DNA from: Bacteroidales bacterium
GTDB lineage: Bacteria > Bacteroidota > Bacteroidia > Bacteroidales > UBA932
Length of the DNA: 55,418 nucleotides
Assembly: GCA_017960585.1 (NCBI GenBank)
Contig: JAGCYX010000013.1
Coordinates: 1-55,418, forward strand
Reading direction: 5' to 3'
A program made the translations under genes and the position numbers. Of this stretch, positions 49,493-55,418 are shown piece by piece. How positions within the stretch are numbered: the first letter of the stretch is position 1; every line of letters starts with the position of its first letter. A model generated the notes under the pieces. That model saw only the letters and a program-made list of their open reading frames with translations. It ran no database searches and was not told the origin of the DNA.

Positions 49493-51811
49493 CTAGTACA
49501 CCCGGCAGCGCCGGAGCCTGCCGTGGCGCCAGGTGATGTCAACGGTGCGGCCGCCGCGGGTGCGCAGGCCGGTGACGCGGCCGGAGGGCCAGGCGGCGGG
49601 CAGGGCCGGAAGCGGGGTCACGGAGCCGTCGGCCCCGGACTGGAGCAGCATCTCCGCAACGCCGGCGCAGGCGCCGAAGTTGCCGTCGATCTGGAAAGGC
49701 GGATGGGCGTCGAGGAGGTTGGGGTAGGTGCCTCCCCCGCCCTGATAGTCGGGTTCGTCGCTGTCGGACGAGGGACTGACATAGCGCAGGATGCGCCGGT
49801 ACATCCGGTAGGCGCTCTCGGCGTCGCCGAGGCGGGCGTAGAGGTTGATCCGCCAGCCGCAGCTCCATCCCGTCGTCTCGAAACCCTTGATCTCCAGCGT
49901 CTTCAGCGCAGCGTCCGCCAGCGGTCCGGAAGTAATCTGATGCCCGGGATAGACCCCGAAGAGATGCGTCTGGTGGCGGTGGGTGGGCTCGATGTCCGCC
50001 CAGTCGTGGAACCATTCCTGCAGGTTTCCGGCGGCGCCGACCTGATAAGGATGCAGCCGGGCAAGGGCCGCCTCGGCCTCCTGCACGAAGGCGTCGTCAA
50101 CGACCAGTTCGCGCGCGGCGGCCGCGGCGTCCGTCAGGCACTCGCGGATGATGGCCAGGTCGGCCGTGCCGCCGTAGAGCGTGGCCCCGGGTCGGCCGGA
50201 CGGGCCGATGTAGAGATTTTCCGGCGAGGTACCGGGCGAGGTGATCAGTTCCCCGTCGCGCTCCACCAGCCAGTCCAGGCAGAACTCCGCCGCACCGCGC
50301 AGCACGGGATAATCCTGCTCCAGGCGGGAACGGTCGCGGCTGAACAGCCAATGCTCCCAGAGGTGCGTGGACAGCCAGGCGCCGCCCATCGTCCAGTTGG
50401 CCCAGCTGGATTGCCCCGTCCCCAGGCCCACCGGGCAGGCCATCGCCCAGATGTCCGTGTTGTGGCCGGCGTTCCAGCCGCGCGAGACGCCGTAATAGTG
50501 CGCCGCGGCATCGCGTCCGTTCTGCGCCAGCAGGTGCACGAAATCCAGCAGCGGCTCGTGCAGCTCGCCCAGGCCGGTAACCTCCGCAGGCCAGTAATTC
50601 TCCTCCACATTGATGTTCGCGGTATAGTTGCTGCTCCACGGCGGGTCCACGCTCTCGTTCCAGAGACCCTGCAGATTCGCGGGCACTCCCGACGTGCGGG
50701 AAGAGGCGATCAGCAGATAGCGCCCGTACTGGAAATACAGCGCCTCCAGTTCGGGGTTCGCCTCCCCTTCCGCGTATCGCCGCAGCTGCTCGTCGGTCGG
50801 CAGCGCGCGGACATCGGCAGCCGTGCGCCCGAGGTCCAGCGACACGCGCTCGAAGAGCGGCTGATAGTCTTCCAGATGGCGGCGTAGCAGGGTCGCGTCG
50901 TCGAACGCCAGTACCCGCGCGGCCGCGGCATCCGCCAGCGACTGATACGGCCGGCCCTCGCGCACCGGATCCTTATCAAAGCCGTTGAAGCTCGTGGCGC
51001 TGACCAGCAGCAGCGTGGCCTCGCGGCAGCCGTCCAGCACCAGTTCGGAGCCCTCGGCGCGCACGTCGCCGCCCGTTCCCCGGACAGTCAGCACCGTCCG
51101 GAAATGAATCCCCCGCGCCGGGTCGTAGAGGAGCTGCCCCTCGCCGGTGCGGTAGTAGCCCGGATAGGCGTGCCAGGGGGCATAGCCGTCGGAGATGAGC
51201 GCCCCGTCGCGGACCGACACCTCATGCGGCAGCGCCGAATCCAGCCGCAGACGCGCGTGCAGGCCACCTTCTGCGCGCAGCTGCACCACGATCACGGAGT
51301 CCGGCGCGGAAACGTAATAAGACGCCTCGAAGGCCTTCCCGTCACGGGAATAAGACGTCCGGGCGACCGCCGTCGCAAGGTCCAGTTCCCGGCGGTAGCC
51401 GCTGACCTCGCCGCCGTCCAGATGCCGGATCCAAAGGGTCCCCAGCGGCATGTAGGATTCGCTGAAATGGCCCTGCACCTGCCGCTGCAGGCGCTCCGCT
51501 TTCCAATAATCCTCCTCTTCGAGCGCCTCCCGGATCAGGGGAATGGTCTCCGCCGCGTGTGCGCCCACCCCGTCCTGCAGGTCCGGATGCGCCGCCCCGC
51601 GGTCCGGTTCTCCAGACCACAAGGTAATGTCGTTCACGGAGATGCGTTCCTCATCCGTGCCGCCGTACACCAGCGCGCCCAGGCGCCCGTTACCGAGCGG
51701 CAGGGCCTCTTCGAGGCAGGCCGCCGGCCGGTCGTAATGGAGGGTCAGGGATGCGTGGGAGCAGGCCGCGAGGGGCAGCAAAAGGGTCAGCAGGAGCGGG
51801 ATACGGTTCAT
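49493..51811 (-). CDS. GH95-family alpha-L-fucosidase-like lipoprotein
   Basis: A 772-residue protein with lipoprotein signal MNRIPLLLTLLLPLAACSHA (Cys17). GH95 features occur in order: LPLGNGRLGALVYGGTDEER with NDITLWSGEPD near residues 40-70; NINVEENYWPAEVTGLGEL near 395-415, whose two Asn in NxN match the substrate-positioning pair of GH95; NTDIWAMACPVGLG; an (alpha/alpha)6 barrel; HRHQTHLFGVYPG; and the late DGNFGACAGVAEMLLQS with the Asp equivalent to the catalytic base. Length agrees with the family. It is expected to release alpha-1,2-linked fucose, or galactose in some members, from glycans. It is divergent from the 51879 operon. Confidence 0.9.
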   Translation of the reverse strand: MNRIPLLLTLLLPLAACSHASLTLHYDRPAACLEEALPLGNGRLGALVYGGTDEERISVNDITLWSGEPDRGAAHPDLQDGVGAHAAETIPLIREALEEEDYWKAERLQRQVQGHFSESYMPLGTLWIRHLDGGEVSGYRRELDLATAVARTSYSRDGKAFEASYYVSAPDSVIVVQLRAEGGLHARLRLDSALPHEVSVRDGALISDGYAPWHAYPGYYRTGEGQLLYDPARGIHFRTVLTVRGTGGDVRAEGSELVLDGCREATLLLVSATSFNGFDKDPVREGRPYQSLADAAAARVLAFDDATLLRRHLEDYQPLFERVSLDLGRTAADVRALPTDEQLRRYAEGEANPELEALYFQYGRYLLIASSRTSGVPANLQGLWNESVDPPWSSNYTANINVEENYWPAEVTGLGELHEPLLDFVHLLAQNGRDAAAHYYGVSRGWNAGHNTDIWAMACPVGLGTGQSSWANWTMGGAWLSTHLWEHWLFSRDRSRLEQDYPVLRGAAEFCLDWLVERDGELITSPGTSPENLYIGPSGRPGATLYGGTADLAIIRECLTDAAAAARELVVDDAFVQEAEAALARLHPYQVGAAGNLQEWFHDWADIEPTHRHQTHLFGVYPGHQITSGPLADAALKTLEIKGFETTGWSCGWRINLYARLGDAESAYRMYRRILRYVSPSSDSDEPDYQGGGGTYPNLLDAHPPFQIDGNFGACAGVAEMLLQSGADGSVTPLPALPAAWPSGRVTGLRTRGGRTVDITWRHGRLRRCRVY

Positions 51812-51831
51812 AGGCGGAGGGGCGGTTTTGC

Positions 51832-51839
51832 CAAAGTTA
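51832..51839 (-). promoter_or_regulatory. -7 box TAACTTTG upstream of GH95
   Basis: TAnnTTTG on the minus strand, 20 nt before the ATG at 51811. Confidence 0.55.
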
Positions 51840-51878
51840 CGGATATTTTTACTATTTTCGCCTCGATATATAATACTA

Positions 51879-52487
51879 ATGATGCTGAAACACAGAATGA
51901 CGGTCGCGGTTGCGCTGCTACTCCTGGTATTGCCTTGCAGCGCTCAGACACCGCCGCGGCACGAGGTGCGGCTCGGCTGGGGAGACATGCTCTTCGAGAC
52001 CATGGTCTTCCACGCCAGTTCCACGCACGCTTATCCCGCCGGCAAACCGACGGACTATCTATACAAGGAAAACCGCGACGACGGCTACACGGGGCACTTC
52101 TTTGCGGAATACCGCTACCATTTCTCGAAGCTCTTCAGCCTGGGCATGCAGGCCGATTTCGAAGGCGTCTTCTGGACCACGGAGACCAACTTTCGCTCCA
52201 GGAACTACAACCTCACCCTGCTGCCCAACGTGCGCTTCACCTACTTCCACAGCGACTGGGTCCGGCTCTATTCCGGACTGGGCGCCGGCCTCCTGGTCGC
52301 GTTCGACAACGAACGCCACACGGAAGCCGCGCCCGCCTTCAACCTCAACCTCCTGGGCGTGCAGGTGGGTCAGGGTCCTTGGTCCGGCTCGGTGGAACTG
52401 GGCCTCATGGCGGCCATGAAGGGCGCCAACGACATTTATATGCTGGGATCGCGTCTGATCAGCGTCAGCGTCAATTATAGCTGGTAA
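51879..52487 (+). CDS. Small outer membrane beta-barrel protein
   Basis: A 202-residue protein from the ATG at 51879 (MMLKHRMTVAVALLLLVLPC); a second ATG follows directly at 51882. The signal peptide ends at CSAQ. The rest is alternating strands (FFAEYRYHFSKLFSLGMQAD, LYSGLGAGLLVAF, GSVELGLMAA) ending in SVSVNYSW, typical of an eight- to ten-stranded barrel. No specific family recognised. It heads a four-gene plus-strand operon; the next gene starts 4 bp later. Confidence 0.7.
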   Translation: MMLKHRMTVAVALLLLVLPCSAQTPPRHEVRLGWGDMLFETMVFHASSTHAYPAGKPTDYLYKENRDDGYTGHFFAEYRYHFSKLFSLGMQADFEGVFWTTETNFRSRNYNLTLLPNVRFTYFHSDWVRLYSGLGAGLLVAFDNERHTEAAPAFNLNLLGVQVGQGPWSGSVELGLMAAMKGANDIYMLGSRLISVSVNYSW

Positions 52488-52491
52488 GACC

Positions 52492-53715
52492 ATGAAAAGA
52501 ATCATCCTCCCCCTGCTGGGCCTTCTCCTGCTGGGCGCGTGCCGGCAGCCCGCGCTGGAATATACGGACTTCGACACCTTCAAGGTACTGTCCGTCAAGG
52601 CATCGGACATCTTCGGCGAAGACGGCATGCTGAATCCCGAGGTCCAGCGGCTCGAATACACCGACGAACTGCCGGAGACCAAGACGGCCAAGACCAACGC
52701 CACGAGCCTGGCCCGCGACCTGTTCGGCACGTTCAACTGCAACTCCGTCATCCAGATCGCCGGCACCTACACGGGCCACGACGTCGACGGCGTCACGCCC
52801 CTCACCCAGTCCGGCAAACTGATCCTGCCGGCCAAAGGGCCCATCAAGAACATGGTCATCGTGAGCCACTTCACCATCGGCGCCAACAGCGAAGCCCCCT
52901 CCGAGGCCTTCCCGATGGAAGGCATTCTGGCCGGGAAGGGCTACGCCGTGGTGGTGGCCGACTATATCGGCTTCGGCGTCACGGCGAACCGCATCCATCC
53001 CTATATGCACACCCGCAGTACCGCCCAGAGCGTCGTGGACATGGCCCTGGCGGTGAGACCTTACCTGGAACACATCGGCCGGGCGCCGCAGGATAAGGAA
53101 GTCATCCTGGTAGGATACTCGCAGGGCGGGTCGACCACGATGGCCGCCATGTCCCTGCTGCAGCGGGAATACAAGGACGAATTCCCGATCAAGAAGACCT
53201 ATGCCGGCGGCGGCCCGTATGACCTCTGCGCGACCTTCGACATCTCCATGAAGGAAGACCGGACAGGCATCCCCTGCGCCATTCCGATGATCGTCCAGGG
53301 GGTGAACGAAGGAGAGAATCTGGGGCTTGAACTCGCAGATTTCTTCCAGCCGGACCTCCTGGCCCACTATGATGAATGGATCAACTCCAAGAAGTACACG
53401 GTCAAGGAAATCAACCGGCTGATCAATTCCTCCTACCTGCACGAGATTATGACCGACAAGGGCCGCGACAAGACCAGCGCCCAGACGGCCCGTCTCTACA
53501 AGGCCATGCTGAATAATTCGACGCTGAATTTCCTTCCGACCTCGCCGGTGTTTTTGTTCCACAGCCGGGACGACCAGACCGTCCCCTTCGTCAATGCGCA
53601 AATGGCCGAACGTTACTACAAGCAGCAATGCGACGTCCACTATGACTTCGACCACTATGGCGAACACGGCACTGCCTTCCTTAAGTTCATCATCAAAGTA
53701 TCCGCAGACCTATGA
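52492..53715 (+). CDS. Alpha/beta-hydrolase lipoprotein (secretory lipase-like)
   Basis: A 407-residue lipoprotein (MKRIILPLLGLLLLGACRQP, Cys17). Hydrolase core: GKGYAVVVADYIGFGVTANR, the nucleophile elbow VGYSQGGSTTMAAMSLLQ, and late HSRDDQTVPFVNAQMAERYY with a likely catalytic Asp, then HYGEHGTAF for the His. The pattern is that of the LIP secretory lipase group. The substrate is unknown. It overlaps the next gene by 4 bp (ATGA). Confidence 0.8.
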   Translation: MKRIILPLLGLLLLGACRQPALEYTDFDTFKVLSVKASDIFGEDGMLNPEVQRLEYTDELPETKTAKTNATSLARDLFGTFNCNSVIQIAGTYTGHDVDGVTPLTQSGKLILPAKGPIKNMVIVSHFTIGANSEAPSEAFPMEGILAGKGYAVVVADYIGFGVTANRIHPYMHTRSTAQSVVDMALAVRPYLEHIGRAPQDKEVILVGYSQGGSTTMAAMSLLQREYKDEFPIKKTYAGGGPYDLCATFDISMKEDRTGIPCAIPMIVQGVNEGENLGLELADFFQPDLLAHYDEWINSKKYTVKEINRLINSSYLHEIMTDKGRDKTSAQTARLYKAMLNNSTLNFLPTSPVFLFHSRDDQTVPFVNAQMAERYYKQQCDVHYDFDHYGEHGTAFLKFIIKVSADL

Positions 53716-54530
53716 GAAAAGTACTGTTTCTGACCGCCTGCCTGCTTTCGCTTCTGGGCTGCTCCAAGGAACAGATTTCCAGCCGCCCGTGCTCCTTTGA
53801 CGTCAATCTGACCTCCGTCAAGGGGAACAAGGTCCACTTCACCATCACCCCCAGCAACCCGGAAGCATATTACACCTATTCACTGGAATGGGAAGGCGGA
53901 GACGGTTACGGTCTCTATGGTTCGGTGCTGATGGAGTACGAGATGGAAAAAGTGATGGAGCTTTACGACCTGTACAAATACTATGACGGAGAGCAGCTCG
54001 ATTTCGCGGACGTGTTCTGCTACCAGGGCACGACAGAACGGACCCAGATGTTCCTGGATCGAAATACAAACTACAAACTGGTGGTATTCCAGGTTAATCC
54101 CTGGAAACGCGAAGGAATCGGCTTCCCCCGCGAGATCCTGTTCCGTACCGCCGACTATAAACTGGTCGACCTGCATTTCGATCTCCAGTTCCAGGGAGAC
54201 ACCCTCCACATCCATCCGTCCGATCCGGATGTCCATTACCTCTGGGACTACGAGACCGTGGAAATCATCGAAAGCGAGTACGCATCCCCCTTCAATTACT
54301 TCTACAAACTCGCCGACATGTACGAGCAATACGGCTTTTTGGAGACGGTGTATTCCCAGGGAGATGAAGAGTGGGTATTCCCGCGCGACGACGCAGGGAT
54401 GCCCGAAGGACAGAACTGGTACCTGATCCTGGCCGGGTATCAGGACGGCGACCTCAACAGCGATGAAACCCTTGTCAAATTCACCTGGAGTCCGGGAGAA
54501 TCCCATATCGTAGAAGTTATCTATGACTAG
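53712..54530 (+). CDS. Lipoprotein of unknown function
   Basis: A 272-residue lipoprotein (MRKVLFLTACLLSLLGCSKE, Cys17). The mature part is rich in Tyr, Trp, Asp and Glu, with two similar beta-rich halves (VHFTITPSNPEAYYTYSLEW; LHIHPSDPDVHYLWDYETVE), suggesting tandem Ig-like modules. No family recognised. It is translationally coupled to both neighbours by 4-bp and 8-bp overlaps. Confidence 0.65.
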   Translation: MRKVLFLTACLLSLLGCSKEQISSRPCSFDVNLTSVKGNKVHFTITPSNPEAYYTYSLEWEGGDGYGLYGSVLMEYEMEKVMELYDLYKYYDGEQLDFADVFCYQGTTERTQMFLDRNTNYKLVVFQVNPWKREGIGFPREILFRTADYKLVDLHFDLQFQGDTLHIHPSDPDVHYLWDYETVEIIESEYASPFNYFYKLADMYEQYGFLETVYSQGDEEWVFPRDDAGMPEGQNWYLILAGYQDGDLNSDETLVKFTWSPGESHIVEVIYD

Positions 54531-55418
54531 ATTTTTTACAGCCATTACAGCCTTCCTGCTACTGGGCAGCATCGCGGCAGCCCAGCCGCAGATCACCCAG
54601 TTGTATTTCGACACCCGCGCGTCCTTCCACCAGGAGTGGGCCGCCGGGGAGTACCACAGCCAGTTCACCGGCGACCACTTCAACCTGAACATCCGCGGCC
54701 AACTCACGGAAAAGCTGGATTTCCGCATCCGCCAGCGCCTTAACAAAAAAGTTTTCGACGAGCGCAACATGTTCAACGCCACGGACTTCCTCTATCTCCG
54801 CTGGCAGGCGACGCCGAAACTGGCGCTGACCGTGGGCAAGAACGCCCTCTTCATCGGCGGCTACGAATTCGACGCCGTACCGATCGACGTCTATTACTAC
54901 AGCAACTTCTGCAACAACCTCTACCAGGGCTTCTCCTTCGGCGTCAATGCCGAGTACGAGTTCCTTCCGGGCCAGACACTCGCATTCCAGTTCTGCAACT
55001 CTCCCCTTTCGCTGGGATTCCAGAATCTGTATGCCTACAACCTGGAGTGGTTCGGCAGTTTCGCTCCCTGGTGGAGCACCCTGTGGAGCGTCAACTTCGT
55101 GCAGGACGAGTACCAGCGCTTCATCAACTATATCGCCCTCGGCAACCGCTTCGTGTTCGGCCCCCTCGCCGTGGATGTGGAGTGGATGAACCGCGCCGGC
55201 GCCGGCCAGAAGCGATTCTTCTCGGACTACACCGTGATCTCCAAGATCATCTGGACCGTCGGGAAATGGAACCTCTGCGCCAAGGCGGGCTATGAGAGCA
55301 ACGACATCGACAACGTGGACACCCTCGGGCGGGCGCTGGACGTGGCCGTCGCGCCCGGCACGCGCAACATCTACGCCGGCTGCGGCGTGGAGTTCTTCCC
55401 CCTGCCCGACCGCGACAA
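54523..55418 (+). CDS. Porin-like outer membrane protein, partial (runs off the window)
   Basis: An open frame of 298 codons from the ATG at 54523 to the window edge, with no stop codon. The signal peptide is MTRFFTAITAFLLLGSIAAA. The mature part resembles phosphate-selective-porin-type barrels: LYFDTRASFHQEW, DHFNLNIRGQLTEKLDFRIR, FLYLRWQATPKLALTVGKNA. It starts within the 3' end of the upstream lipoprotein gene (8-bp overlap), making it the fourth gene of this operon. Confidence 0.75.
   Translation, partial: MTRFFTAITAFLLLGSIAAAQPQITQLYFDTRASFHQEWAAGEYHSQFTGDHFNLNIRGQLTEKLDFRIRQRLNKKVFDERNMFNATDFLYLRWQATPKLALTVGKNALFIGGYEFDAVPIDVYYYSNFCNNLYQGFSFGVNAEYEFLPGQTLAFQFCNSPLSLGFQNLYAYNLEWFGSFAPWWSTLWSVNFVQDEYQRFINYIALGNRFVFGPLAVDVEWMNRAGAGQKRFFSDYTVISKIIWTVGKWNLCAKAGYESNDIDNVDTLGRALDVAVAPGTRNIYAGCGVEFFPLPDRD

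Overview
The window looks like a chromosomal segment of a fairly GC-rich Bacteroidota, most likely a Bacteroidales gut or rumen organism. The evidence is the TAnnTTTG promoter box in front of many genes, the near absence of Shine-Dalgarno sites, the many LxxC lipoproteins, and a fimbrillin-like gene preceded by the small 'EGIICASG' protein typical of the group. A Rikenellaceae- or UBA932-like lineage would fit, but this cannot be settled from the sequence alone. There are about 40 genes, one tRNA, one tmRNA, no CRISPR array, no intact insertion sequence and no replication origin that I can see.

Layout. Positions 1-500 hold a decayed GH3 beta-glucosidase tail. Positions 501-6510 carry a GH9 hydrolase, a secreted HExxHxxGxxD metalloprotease, a DUF2490-type outer membrane protein and a sodium:solute symporter. 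Positions 6596-12460 are a divalent-metal efflux operon: a His-rich small protein, a CzcB-like adaptor, a CzcA-like RND pump and a TolC-like channel. Positions 14170-22267 are a tight minus-strand gene string: an orphan NMT1-like binding protein, a Cache-HAMP-SpoIIE phosphatase, a membrane-anchored protein with an octapeptide repeat, a secreted gluzincin/propeller/barrel protein and a PrsW-type protease. Positions 22429-29464 carry DUF1846, a second GH9 in an operon with Gfo/Idh and M15 genes, and a secreted esterase. Positions 29534-31230 are a YolD-like/Y-family polymerase pair. Positions 31383-35361 are iorA-iorB-paaK-ACT, for oxidation of aromatic 2-oxoacids. Positions 35425-39730 carry a CarboxypepD-regulatory-like protein, a C4-dicarboxylate antiporter, a CobW GTPase and a DUF6150 protein. 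Positions 39876-44863 are a three-gene set in which two tail-anchored zinc-ribbon proteins flank a 1425-residue protein of unknown function. Positions 44933-49385 carry a VanX-like dipeptidase, a DUF4160/DUF2442 pair, a fimbrillin locus with remnants, tmRNA and tRNA-Val. Positions 49493-55418 carry a GH95 fucosidase and a divergent outer-membrane/lipase operon that runs off the right edge.

The most promising undescribed systems are the zinc-ribbon/giant-protein operon (39876-44863) and the binding-protein/SpoIIE/octapeptide-repeat operon (18234-22267). Other structure outside the genes includes two families of dispersed palindromes, one tandem copy of which is translated in frame inside iorA; promoter boxes only 4-8 nt from start codons, suggesting leaderless mRNAs; and a G9 tract in the fimbrillin leader. 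Family names come from recognition of motifs by eye; no database search was run.
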